Source of the DNA: [Clostridium] asparagiforme DSM 15981
GTDB lineage: Bacteria > Bacillota > Clostridia > Lachnospirales > Lachnospiraceae
Assembly (NCBI GenBank): GCA_025149125.1
Contig: CP102272.1
Location: 5,084,001 to 5,148,000 of the forward strand
Direction of reading: 5' to 3'
DNA: 64,000 bases
Of the stretch, positions 17,259 through 25,229 are shown piece by piece; position 1 is the stretch's first letter, and each line of letters starts with the position of its first letter. The notes under the pieces are model-generated. The model was not told the origin of the DNA. It worked only from the letters and a program-made list of their open reading frames with translations, and made no database searches. The position numbers were made by a program, and so were the translations under genes.

Positions 17259-18307
17259 AAAAGCGTCGCGGCTTAAAACCGCTCCACAACATTACCTTAG
17301 GGATCACCCTGTTCATTTTCCTGATCCTGCTGACCGTGATGACCCTCCAGGGCCTGCTGATGTATCTGTATCTGAGGATTCTGTACCGGGCCGACGTGCC
17401 CATTCCCCAGTTCTGGCGCCCCATCCCCCTGCTGTTGCTCACCAGCCTGCTGGCGGGAGTGGCGCTCACCGTGATCGCCAGCCGCGTTCCCTTAAAACCC
17501 GTGCGCCAGCTGATCGCGGCCATCAACGAGCTGGCCGACGGCAATTTCCACGTGCGCATCCACCTGGATCTGACCCAGGAGTTCGTCAAGCTGTCCGAGA
17601 GCTTCAACCGTATGGCCCAGGAACTGGAAAATACCGAGCTTTTGCGCTCGGATTTCATCAACAATTTTTCCCACGAGTTCAAGACGCCCATCGTATCCCT
17701 GCGCGGCTTCGCCAAAATCTTAAAAAGCGATACCCTAACCCGGGAGGAGCGGGACGAATATCTGGATATCATTATCAGCGAGTCCAACCGCCTGGCCCAA
17801 CTGGCCACCAACGTGCTGAATCTGTCCAAGGTGGAGAATACCAGCATTCTCACGAATATCAGCGCCTTTGAACTGAGCGAGGAGATCCGCCAGGCCATCC
17901 TGCTGCTGGAGACTAAGTGGCAGAACAAGGAATTGGAATGGATTCTGGAGCTGGACGAAATCGTCTACTCCGGGAATAAAGACCTGTTGAATCAGATGTG
18001 GATCAACCTGATCGACAACGCGGTCAAGTTCTCGCCTCAGGGCGGTAAGGTCAAGATCAAGCTCCACGCCGACGGCCCCCAGGTGCGATTTCAGATCTGG
18101 GACAACGGCTGCGGCATGGACCAGGATATAATCGGCCACATTTTCGACCGTTTCTACCAGGGCGACCTGTCCCACACCGCGGAGGGCAACGGCATCGGAC
18201 TCACAGTGGTTAAGCGCATCGCCGAACTCCACGGGGGCTCTGTTTCCGTCTACAGCGAGCCGGGGATTGGGACCAATTTCAAGGTGATTCTTCCGGTACA
18301 GCCGTGA
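17255..18307 (+). CDS. Sensor histidine kinase
   Basis: A 350-residue kinase with two membrane helices (about 15-43 and 58-76) enclosing only a very short outside loop. A HAMP domain (LKPVRQLIAAINELADGNFH) follows, then the dimerisation helix with FSHEFKTPIVSLRGF (phospho-His about residue 140), and an HATPase domain with N, G1 and G2 boxes (NLIDNAVKFSPQGG, DNGCGMD, GNGIGLTVV). The small sensory loop suggests that it senses events in the membrane, as in intramembrane-sensing kinases linked to drug efflux. It ends 40 bases before a convergent MATE gene, with no visible terminator. Confidence 0.93.
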   Translation: MKKRRGLKPLHNITLGITLFIFLILLTVMTLQGLLMYLYLRILYRADVPIPQFWRPIPLLLLTSLLAGVALTVIASRVPLKPVRQLIAAINELADGNFHVRIHLDLTQEFVKLSESFNRMAQELENTELLRSDFINNFSHEFKTPIVSLRGFAKILKSDTLTREERDEYLDIIISESNRLAQLATNVLNLSKVENTSILTNISAFELSEEIRQAILLLETKWQNKELEWILELDEIVYSGNKDLLNQMWINLIDNAVKFSPQGGKVKIKLHADGPQVRFQIWDNGCGMDQDIIGHIFDRFYQGDLSHTAEGNGIGLTVVKRIAELHGGSVSVYSEPGIGTNFKVILPVQP

Positions 18308-18347
18308 AACCCTCAATCTGACATACCGGCCCAAACAATTTTCTCCC

Positions 18348-19715
18348 TCACTCCGCCAACGCCGCGTCTTCCGTCCGCTCCACCCGCTCCCTGCGAATCG
18401 AAACCACCACATAAATCAGCGTGTAAACCGCCATAAACCCGGAGACCGCCGGGGCGATGGAGCCGATCCGCAGCAGATTGTCCGGCCAATAGGTGTACAC
18501 CAGCCAGATGAGGGGCATGCGCAGGGCCAGAGCGCCGAAGCAGCAGCTGATCATGGTGAAAATGGTCTTGGAGCGTCCGTTCAGATATCCGTTTAAGCAG
18601 AACACAAAACTGACCGCCAGATAATCGTAGCTGCAAGACCTGAAAAACGGGATTCCCTCGTTTATGATCGCCCCATCCCTTGTGAACATGCCGATCATCG
18701 TCTCAGGTGAAGACTGGGCCCACAGCCAGAATAAGGAAGAAGCCGCCACCGCGAAGCCCAGCCCGGCAAACAACGAGGCCCTGGCCCGCTCCGGCTTTCC
18801 GGCGCCGTAATTCTGGGCCGTCACCGCGGCCAGCGCGTTGGCCGTGGAGGTGGCGGGCAGCATGGCAAACACGTCGTATTTGCTGGCGATGCCCACCGCG
18901 GCCGCCGCGTACACGCCCAGACGGTTGGTGACGCTGGTCAGATACAAAAAGGACAGGCGCACCATGCACTCCTGGAGGGAGATGGGGATGCCCACCGCGG
19001 CCAGCTCCCGCACCTTCTGGGAATCGATGCGCAGGTTGGACAGGGTGAATGTGAAAATGAACCTGCTGCGGTTTAAGTATACAATGGCGCAGATCATGCT
19101 GATGGCCTGGGAGCCGATGGTGGCTAAGGCAACCCCGGCCACCCCCAGCCCGGCGTATTTCACCAGAATCACGTCCCCGGCCACATTGAGGGCGCAGGAG
19201 AGGGCGATAAACATCATCGGACGCCTGGAATCGCCGTACCCCCGCAGGATGGCGCTGATGGCATTGTACCCGCAGATAAAGAAAATGCCGCAGCTGCAGA
19301 TCACCACATACTGCCTGGCCAGGGCGAAGGACTGCTCCGGCGTCTTTAAAAGCTCCAGAATCGGCGTCACAAACAGCAGCATGGCAGCGGTGAGCGCCAG
19401 CGCCGCCAAAGCGAACACGCTGAGGGTGGTGCCGATGGTCTTTTTCACCTCCTCCTTCGCGTTCATTCCGGTGTATTTTCCCACCAGAATGGTGCTGCCC
19501 AGGGTCAGCCCGGTAATCATGCTGGTGATGATCTGCGTCACCTGGGTGCCGGTGGACACGGCGGCCACGCTCTCCGGCGGGCAGTAGCGGCCGATCACAA
19601 ACAAATCCACGGCCCCGTAAAGGGCCTGGATCACATTGGCGATAATAAAGGGGACGGTAAACGCCAGCAGCGTTTTCAGCACAGGGCCTTCCGTCAGATT
19701 CTGTTCCTGCTTCAT
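18348..19715 (-). CDS. MATE family efflux transporter
   Basis: A 455-residue transporter with about 12 membrane segments. The N-terminal block TVPFIIANVIQALYGAVDLF with VIGRYCPPESVAAVSTGTQV is characteristic of the NorM/DinF-type MATE family, which expels cationic drugs or metabolites using Na+ or H+. I chose the ATG at 19715 (MKQEQNLTEG) since GGAGG lies about 6 bases upstream; an extended frame to 19826 has no site. It stands alone and convergent to the two-component genes. Its substrate is unknown. Confidence 0.92.
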   Translation of the reverse strand: MKQEQNLTEGPVLKTLLAFTVPFIIANVIQALYGAVDLFVIGRYCPPESVAAVSTGTQVTQIITSMITGLTLGSTILVGKYTGMNAKEEVKKTIGTTLSVFALAALALTAAMLLFVTPILELLKTPEQSFALARQYVVICSCGIFFICGYNAISAILRGYGDSRRPMMFIALSCALNVAGDVILVKYAGLGVAGVALATIGSQAISMICAIVYLNRSRFIFTFTLSNLRIDSQKVRELAAVGIPISLQECMVRLSFLYLTSVTNRLGVYAAAAVGIASKYDVFAMLPATSTANALAAVTAQNYGAGKPERARASLFAGLGFAVAASSLFWLWAQSSPETMIGMFTRDGAIINEGIPFFRSCSYDYLAVSFVFCLNGYLNGRSKTIFTMISCCFGALALRMPLIWLVYTYWPDNLLRIGSIAPAVSGFMAVYTLIYVVVSIRRERVERTEDAALAE

Positions 19716-19842
19716 CTCAATTCCTCCCACAGCGCGCCTGAAACTGGGCGCAGCCTTTATTTTTACCGGTATTTTTAAGGAAACATCGCGTGGAGGGCCA
19801 CTTCCGTGATCCCCCGTCCGGCGCATTTCCCGCTATTAAAAA

Positions 19843-19870
19843 AATAAACCCTCCAGCAACTGGAGGGTCA
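19843..19870 (-). terminator. Rho-independent terminator of the methyltransferase unit
   Basis: Stem CCCTCCA/TGGAGGG (19849-19867) with a 5-base loop. On the minus strand it is followed by TTTATTTTTTT, a good U tract. Confidence 0.75.
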
Positions 19871-19880
19871 AGCATTTTTT

Positions 19881-19956
19881 GTAACAGTTCAGACGGTGGG
19901 AAAATTGGCGCGAAAGGCCGCGTCAAGCTTAGAAGATGAGTCGTTTGAACTGTTAC
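19881..19956. repeat. 76-bp element bounded by perfect 11-bp inverted repeats
   Basis: GTAACAGTTCA (19881-19891) and its exact reverse complement (19946-19956) flank 54 bases that themselves contain short pairing segments (GACG...CGTC, GGC...GCC). It lies between the methyltransferase stop codon and the terminator. It could be a REP/MITE-like dispersed element or a folded 3' RNA. No second copy was found in this window. Confidence 0.45.
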
Positions 19957-19966
19957 CACTTTTTGT

Positions 19967-20758
19967 CTATTTTCGGAATATGTCCACCGCGTGGCTGGTG
20001 ATCCCAAGCAAGTCCGCCCGCTCACAGGTGGCAAAATGGTAGTTCATAAACAGCTCAAACGTCCCGCCGTCCATACCGTCCACCGCTTCCCGCAGGAGCA
20101 AGGCGCAGCCGTCCGAAGCCACGTAATGCAGCCGGGTCACGGGAAATACGGACATCAGCTCATCCACATCCTCCTTGCGGACCAATTCAAACAAATCCTT
20201 TGGCTGGGACCTGGCGGCAAATGTCACGGGATCGATCAGCCCCGTCTCAATATACCCGGCCACGCTGATATTCCCGCTCCTGAATCCCTCGTCGAGAAGG
20301 CAGCCGTCGGAAATGACATAGGCCGCAAACACCAGTCCCCCCGGCTTCGTCACACGGATGGCCTCGCCCAGGGCCCGCCGCTTATCCTCCGCGTTATAGA
20401 GGTGGTACAGCGGCCCCAACAGCAGCACGATGTCGTACGCATCGTCCGGGAACGCGGACAGATCCATGGCATTTCCCTGGGTAATTGTGACCGGCTCGCC
20501 GGGCCGCGTATTCTGCCGGAAAATCTCTATATTGTGCTCCACCAGCTCCACGGCGTCCACGGCATACCCCCGGCCCGCCAGGGCGTGGGAATACCGGCCG
20601 GTTCCGGCCCCCACCTCCAGCACGCGGTGTCCGGGCCTTATATACTTCTCAATGTAGCGCATGGTGGTGAGAAACTCAACCGAACCGTGCCTGGGCGCCA
20701 GGCGGCTGTCCTCGTCGTACTGGTTGTAAAAATCAATTAAATACTGGTCTGTTTTCAT
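19967..20758 (-). CDS. Class I SAM-dependent methyltransferase
   Basis: A 263-residue methyltransferase. The SAM-binding motif I is VLEVGAGTGRYS (about 48-59), followed by the acidic VDAVELVEHN, the AMDLSAF region and VLLLGPLYHL (motif IV), typical of the Methyltransf_11/25 group. The methyl acceptor is unknown. The ATG at 20758 has GGAGGG seven bases upstream; a TTG at 20782 would extend it by eight residues but has no site. It lies directly downstream of a TetR regulator and is probably cotranscribed with it, so it may answer the same signal. Confidence 0.85.
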   Translation of the reverse strand: MKTDQYLIDFYNQYDEDSRLAPRHGSVEFLTTMRYIEKYIRPGHRVLEVGAGTGRYSHALAGRGYAVDAVELVEHNIEIFRQNTRPGEPVTITQGNAMDLSAFPDDAYDIVLLLGPLYHLYNAEDKRRALGEAIRVTKPGGLVFAAYVISDGCLLDEGFRSGNISVAGYIETGLIDPVTFAARSQPKDLFELVRKEDVDELMSVFPVTRLHYVASDGCALLLREAVDGMDGGTFELFMNYHFATCERADLLGITSHAVDIFRK

Positions 20759-20778
20759 ATCGCGGCCCTCCACACCGG

Positions 20779-21378
20779 TCAACGGACACGCAGCATTTCT
20801 GCGTCCCAGTCCGGCTTTTCCTGTCTGATAAGCGCTGTCACAACATTAGCCAACAGCTTTTTTGCATCGCTTTGTTCCAGCGCCATCTTGTTGGTCGCAG
20901 TTAAGACCGCCATCCCGTGGGCGTAGAGAAACAGGTCCAAAAATACAACCTTGGCGCGCTCCGTGTCCACCCCAATGAGTCCGGCGAACTCCTCCGCCCT
21001 CTTTTCATTATCGATTTCCTCGTAGAAATCCCTGGCATTCGCCATTTTCAGATTCATATCGCTGATAAACAGCAGCTTAAACAGCTGCGTCTCCTCCCGG
21101 GCAAACCCGATGTATGAGAGGGGGAGGACTAAACAGGGGCTGACTTTAACGGATTTACGAAAATCTGCAACGTACTGTTGGTAAAACTCATATGCGAAGG
21201 CCAGAAATTCGCGCTTCAGCTCCTCCATGTTTTCATAGCAGGTGAAAATCGGCCGGGTGGAACACTGCAGCCGTCCGGCCACGCTCCTGGCGTTCACTGT
21301 TTCAAACCCGGATTGCCTGGTGAGATCCAGGGCGGTGTTTAGAATCATTTCTTTCGTTATTCTGGCTTTGGGCGGCAT
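20779..21378 (-). CDS. TetR/AcrR family transcriptional regulator
   Basis: A 199-residue regulator with an N-terminal helix-turn-helix (ITKEMILNTALDLTRQSGFE, ARSVAGRLQCSTRPIFTCYE; about 7-50) and a divergent ligand-binding C-terminal half. AGAGAGG lies before the ATG. It probably represses its own unit, which includes the methyltransferase, since an imperfect palindrome overlaps the predicted -10 box upstream. The ligand is unknown. Confidence 0.9.
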   Translation of the reverse strand: MPPKARITKEMILNTALDLTRQSGFETVNARSVAGRLQCSTRPIFTCYENMEELKREFLAFAYEFYQQYVADFRKSVKVSPCLVLPLSYIGFAREETQLFKLLFISDMNLKMANARDFYEEIDNEKRAEEFAGLIGVDTERAKVVFLDLFLYAHGMAVLTATNKMALEQSDAKKLLANVVTALIRQEKPDWDAEMLRVR

Positions 21379-21421
21379 AGCTTAGACCTCTCTTACAGTA
21401 AAGCGACATTTGGCAACATAT

Positions 21422-21461
21422 GTTATGTAACTATTGTTGCATAACCTACAAAAAAAGTCAA
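21422..21461 (-). promoter_or_regulatory. TetR promoter with overlapping operator palindrome
   Basis: GTTATGTAAC-TATT-GTTGCATAAC (21422-21445) is a 10+10 bp inverted repeat with one mismatch. On the minus strand TTGACT (21456-21461) and AACAAT (21433-21438) are 17 bases apart, so the palindrome covers the -10 box, the typical place for TetR autorepression. Confidence 0.55.
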
Positions 21462-21503
21462 GGGGAACCTTTTCGTCTTTCCCCTTGCCGTTTCCTCCCC
21501 ATC

Positions 21504-22322
21504 TCATCCTTCCCGCACCGGAAGCTGCAGCTCCGTCACATACTGGCTTACGTCCTGGGTGAAGCCGGAGTCGATCCAGGTGATCTCCACCGCATCGCCC
21601 GCCGGAACCAGCCCCCGCTCCTCCATGGCCGCGAACAGCCGTCTGTAATACGGCGCGGACCCCTGGTGGGTGCCGGAATACAGGATGGTCAGGTAATCCC
21701 CCTCCGATAGCGTCTGCGCGCCGCCCTGATAATTGTCCTCCTCCTCCAAAAAGACGAAAATACCGGAGAACCGTGTGGGGCGTTCCTGCCTCAGCTCCTT
21801 TAGATCCACCGTGACGCCCACTTTTCCCAAAAACATCACCGGTTTCAAATCATTCATCCGCTCCAGCTCCCGGATTGGATATTCCAGATTCTCGCCCTGG
21901 GCAATCTGACGGCGCAAAAATGCCACCGGCCGTTGGGGCAGGGTGACCAGCCGGACCTCCTCCATCGGCGCGTTCAGGGCGTAGCGCAGCTGCTCCAGCC
22001 TGCGGGTCAGCTTCCGCTCCATATTTTGCAGCTGTGCAAGCTGTTCCCTGGTGGTAAACAGCTGGTCCTCCAAAATCTGCTCCATCACCCTGGCATCCCG
22101 GTTCTGGAAGAACTGCTTCATCTTTTCCAGGGGCATATTCAGGGTGCGCAGGTATTTGATCGTGTTCAGCCGCTCGAACTGTTTGGTGGAATAATAGCGG
22201 TATCCGGTTTCCGGGTTCACGGTCTCCGGGCGCAGCAGTCCGATGTCGTCGTAATAGCGCAGCGTCCGGATATTGATCTGAAACAGCTCCGCCATCTCAC
22301 CGATGGTAAATAATTCCTTCAT
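21504..22322 (-). CDS. MerR family regulator with effector-binding domain
   Basis: A 272-residue regulator. The N-terminal winged helix is LFTIGEMAELFQINIRTLRY with YDDIGLLRPETVNPETGYRY (about 3-45), followed by the dimer helix. The C-terminal half (about 110-272) resembles the GyrI-like effector-binding domain of BmrR-type proteins (VRLVTLPQRPVAFLRRQIAQ, DYLTILYSGTHQG), which bind lipophilic cations. It is divergent from a ferritin-like gene 89 bases away. Direct CACATAT repeats 20 bases apart (22351-22357 and 22371-22377) in the gap may be its binding site. Confidence 0.9.
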   Translation of the reverse strand: MKELFTIGEMAELFQINIRTLRYYDDIGLLRPETVNPETGYRYYSTKQFERLNTIKYLRTLNMPLEKMKQFFQNRDARVMEQILEDQLFTTREQLAQLQNMERKLTRRLEQLRYALNAPMEEVRLVTLPQRPVAFLRRQIAQGENLEYPIRELERMNDLKPVMFLGKVGVTVDLKELRQERPTRFSGIFVFLEEEDNYQGGAQTLSEGDYLTILYSGTHQGSAPYYRRLFAAMEERGLVPAGDAVEITWIDSGFTQDVSQYVTELQLPVREG

Positions 22323-22411
22323 AAAGTAAACCTCTCCTTCGCCCGTCCCTCACATATTCCCGTTTCCGCCCACATATGCTGTAGGTATAATCTCAATACA
22401 AGGAGTGTTCC

Positions 22412-22924
22412 ATGGACGAACCAAAACTCATTGCCGCCTCGGATCTCCCCTATCCGCCGGTTGCTGTGGACGGCAAGAACCCGGCCTACGCCAAGGCCAT
22501 GCTGGACAATGTGGGCGGAGCCAACTCGGAAATGTCCGCAATTTCCCTCTATGTATACAACAACCTGCGCTCCGGTCACACCCCGGATATCGCCCAAACC
22601 TTTCACAAAGTCAGCATCGTGGAGATGCATCATCTGGAAATCTTTGGGAAGCTGGCCTGTATGCTGGGGGAGGACCCCAGAATGTGGACCCAGCACGGCT
22701 GCAAGAAAGCCTACTGGACTCCGGGTTACAACCAGTACCCCGTCCATTTCCCGGAAATGATGCGCGGCGTGATCGCCGGGGAAAACGCTGCGATCAAAAA
22801 ATACCAGTATCAGGCCTCCTACATAAAAGATCCCAACATCACGGCGCTGCTGGAGCGGATCATTCTGGACGAACAGCTCCACGTGCAGATCTTTGAAAAA
22901 ATGGCCCGTGAATACTGCCAATAA
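22412..22924 (+). CDS. Ferritin-like di-iron domain protein
   Basis: A 170-residue four-helix protein with metal ligands in the ferritin/rubrerythrin order: Glu in ANSEMSAISLYVYN (about 40), VEMHHLEIF (about 72-80, ExxH), GENAAIKKYQYQA (Glu about 124) and LDEQLHVQIF (about 154-163, ExxH). It lacks a rubredoxin domain, so it is closer to the manganese-catalase/ferritin-like group seen in clostridia. The likely role is peroxide handling or iron binding. TATAAT at 22386-22391 sits about 20 bases before the ATG with a poor -35, fitting control by the divergent MerR protein. AAGGAG precedes the ATG. Confidence 0.85.
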   Translation: MDEPKLIAASDLPYPPVAVDGKNPAYAKAMLDNVGGANSEMSAISLYVYNNLRSGHTPDIAQTFHKVSIVEMHHLEIFGKLACMLGEDPRMWTQHGCKKAYWTPGYNQYPVHFPEMMRGVIAGENAAIKKYQYQASYIKDPNITALLERIILDEQLHVQIFEKMAREYCQ

Positions 22925-22977
22925 ACGCGCTCCCCAGCCTATTTCAGACGTTCCCGGAAATGCGCTCCAAACCTGCG

Positions 22978-23643
22978 CTATCGCTTTTTCTTCCGGCAGG
23001 CCGCCGGTATTCCGGGCTTCTGATCCCGGTGAAAAGCCAGGCACTCCTCACAGTTCCCCCGCCGCGGACATTTCCTGCGGCAGGGGCATTTTTCTGCGCC
23101 GGGCGACGGCTCATGGGCGCAACGGCCCGGCTTAATCCCATTTTTTTCCATATCTTCGTTTAAAAACCCTTCCGGCCTGCCCGGCAAATCAAACCCGGCT
23201 GTTTTCAGAAGATTTCCATTCACAAAACGGCTGTGGGCGGACTGGAACTGCCGGTCCACCTCCAGCTTCATGGGCGCTTGGCGCAGGAAATCCGTCATGC
23301 GGTTCAGGGCCGCCACCGGCCGCCGGCCGTGGGTCTTGGTAAACGAGGCGCTCCCGGCTGCCCGGAAATACGCCTCCACCGTCTCCTCGCCGTACCCCGC
23401 GTTCAAAAGTCCCATGCGGATGGCCTCAAGGGTCCGCTGCCCCAGATTCTCCCAGTCCGCCCACTCCATTTTCCAGAGAATCACGGTAAATGCGTTGGAG
23501 GCGTTGACCGCCATCAGCGTGTTCTCCCCGTGAAACCGGATCACATGGAGATCCCAGCAGAAAAACAGATTTTCCGGCTCCCCGTAAACCGGGGACTTCC
23601 ATTTTAAAAATTTCTGTAGCGGGATTGTGATTCCAAGCTGCAT
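22978..23643 (-). CDS. DUF6933-like protein with Cys-rich C-terminal tail
   Basis: A 221-residue protein of unknown function. The first 160 residues (LHVIRFHGENTLMAVNASNA, LEVDRQFQSAHSRFVNGNLL) resemble the DUF6933 group of small soluble proteins. The tail has about nine cysteines in the order CAH...CPCRRKCPRRGNCEEC (about 183-206), which could bind zinc or an iron-sulfur cluster. It follows the DUF1848 gene by 21 bases on the same strand, and that gene also carries a Cys cluster. The family assignment is by memory of its pattern and is moderate. Confidence 0.6.
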   Translation of the reverse strand: MQLGITIPLQKFLKWKSPVYGEPENLFFCWDLHVIRFHGENTLMAVNASNAFTVILWKMEWADWENLGQRTLEAIRMGLLNAGYGEETVEAYFRAAGSASFTKTHGRRPVAALNRMTDFLRQAPMKLEVDRQFQSAHSRFVNGNLLKTAGFDLPGRPEGFLNEDMEKNGIKPGRCAHEPSPGAEKCPCRRKCPRRGNCEECLAFHRDQKPGIPAACRKKKR

Positions 23644-23664
23644 GGCAAAACTGCTCCTTCCTGT

Positions 23665-24621
23665 CTATTGGTCCGGGCCGTTTTCGTCGAACAGGCTCAT
23701 CTGCGGGACCTTAAACGACTGCAGGGCCCTGGGGCGCACGATGTCCTCCGGCCCGGGCGGCGCTCCCAGTATGGTGGAATTCGGGTCAAAAACGGCCCGG
23801 TGTTCCAGAATCCGCGCCCGGTCAAAGGTGGCGTAGCAGTACGCGCAGCCGTTAAAGCAGGTGTTGTAAGAACCCGCGTCCACGCTCTCCACACAGCCGC
23901 ATTCCGGCCGCTGGTTTGCGTCCTTACGGCAACGGATCCGGCTGCCGGTGATCCGCTCGATGCGCTTCCGGTCGATACAGCTGCCGTGGGCCACCCCGGC
24001 GGCGGATAAGTCCACGGCCTCGGCGCAGGACTCGATGGCCATGCCGCAGCTGGAGGCGATCTTCGCCATGGCTCCGGCCAGTTCCAGCATCGCTTCCGTC
24101 CCCATCGGTTCCATCTGCAATCGTTCCATATTCCTCCGGATTTTTTGGTACAGGTCCAGGAAACTGATCACCACCAGGTCCGCAGAACCGCAAAGTGACC
24201 GTGCGATCTCCCCGAACGCTTTCAGATGATATTCCGGCGTATAGCGCCCGCTGATGAAAATGGGATCGTACCGCCAGACCACCCGCTCCCTGCCCAGCTC
24301 CTGGGCCAGGCGTTTGAACGTTGGGATCAGCACCTGCCGCTTGTCCGGCAGACCGGCCTCCACCTCCGCCCCATATCCCGTGAGGGTGAACTGGAAATAA
24401 AAGTCATAGCTCTTCAGCTCTCCCAACCGCTCCAACATGGGGCCCGGGTTCTTGGTCCAGAATACGATGCAGTCCACCGCCTCCGGGGACAGCGAAATAC
24501 GGCTGATCTGCCGGGCGTTGAAAGGATTCCTCACATCCAGGAACCCCTCCCGCACCCGGTTCAAAAACCAGTCGCTGTAATAGTTTGGCAGATCCGTTCT
24601 GCGGCTTGCGCTCAGTATCAT
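23665..24621 (-). CDS. DUF1848 family protein (radical SAM-like Cys cluster)
   Basis: A 318-residue DUF1848 protein. It begins MILSASRRTDLPNYYSDWF and contains IVFWTKNPGPM (about 53-63) and FQFTLTGYG, both hallmarks of the family. The C-terminal part has ECGCVESVDAGSYNTCFNGC followed by AYCY, so a CxxxCxxC set is present as in radical SAM-type clusters, although at the C-terminus rather than the N-terminus. The reaction is unknown. GAGGAG precedes the ATG. Its upstream neighbour is a TspO-like gene. Confidence 0.85.
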   Translation of the reverse strand: MILSASRRTDLPNYYSDWFLNRVREGFLDVRNPFNARQISRISLSPEAVDCIVFWTKNPGPMLERLGELKSYDFYFQFTLTGYGAEVEAGLPDKRQVLIPTFKRLAQELGRERVVWRYDPIFISGRYTPEYHLKAFGEIARSLCGSADLVVISFLDLYQKIRRNMERLQMEPMGTEAMLELAGAMAKIASSCGMAIESCAEAVDLSAAGVAHGSCIDRKRIERITGSRIRCRKDANQRPECGCVESVDAGSYNTCFNGCAYCYATFDRARILEHRAVFDPNSTILGAPPGPEDIVRPRALQSFKVPQMSLFDENGPDQ

Positions 24622-24696
24622 TTGTTCTCCTCGTCTATCTGTTTCTTCCGTTCAACCGCCGTCCCACTCCCAGGCATTTCCCTAAAATGTTCCCGT

Positions 24697-25164
24697 CTAC
24701 CGGTTCAGCCACCACACCCCCAGATTCAGGTATGCCGCAAAGCACAGCCAGAAAAAGTAGGGAAGCTGGAGCCAGGCCGCGGTCCGGCTCACCCGGTCAA
24801 ACAGCCGGATCATAAGCGCCACCAGCCCCAGCAAAAGCAGCAGCCAGAAAAACGCCAGGAGCCGCATACCCTCCCGGAAAAACAGGATGCTCCAGAAAAA
24901 ATTCACGGCCAGCTGAATCCCGTAGACCGCCAGCGCGCGCACCCGCTCGGTCCTGCGCGTCAGCCAGACCATGGCCGCCCCAATTCCCATCAGGATAAAG
25001 AGTATCGTCCACACCACGGGAAATACCGCGCCGGGCGGGGACAGGGGAGGACGCTTTAAGGACGCGTACTCCTTCATCCCGTTCCGGCTCAAAAACCCGG
25101 ACAGTCCGCCGACGCCCACCGCCAGCAGTACCGACAGCCCGTATAACTTCTTATGCCTCTGCAT
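24697..25164 (-). CDS. TspO/MBR family membrane protein
   Basis: A 155-residue protein with five membrane helices. It has the family signature: SLKRPPLSPPGAVFPVVWTI (about 36-55) with the conserved W and P residues, QLAVNFFWSILFF (about 86-98) and the C-terminal LPYFFWLCFAAYLNLGVWWL. TspO proteins bind porphyrins or sterols and act in stress signalling. GAGGTG precedes the ATG. It probably starts a unit with the DUF1848 and DUF6933-like genes, 75 bases downstream; the shared purpose is unknown. Confidence 0.92.
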   Translation of the reverse strand: MQRHKKLYGLSVLLAVGVGGLSGFLSRNGMKEYASLKRPPLSPPGAVFPVVWTILFILMGIGAAMVWLTRRTERVRALAVYGIQLAVNFFWSILFFREGMRLLAFFWLLLLLGLVALMIRLFDRVSRTAAWLQLPYFFWLCFAAYLNLGVWWLNR

Positions 25165-25229
25165 ATCGCATCACCTCGGTTTAGTATATTGCATTCCGGC
25201 AACGCCTATTCAGAGACTTGCGCCAGCAC

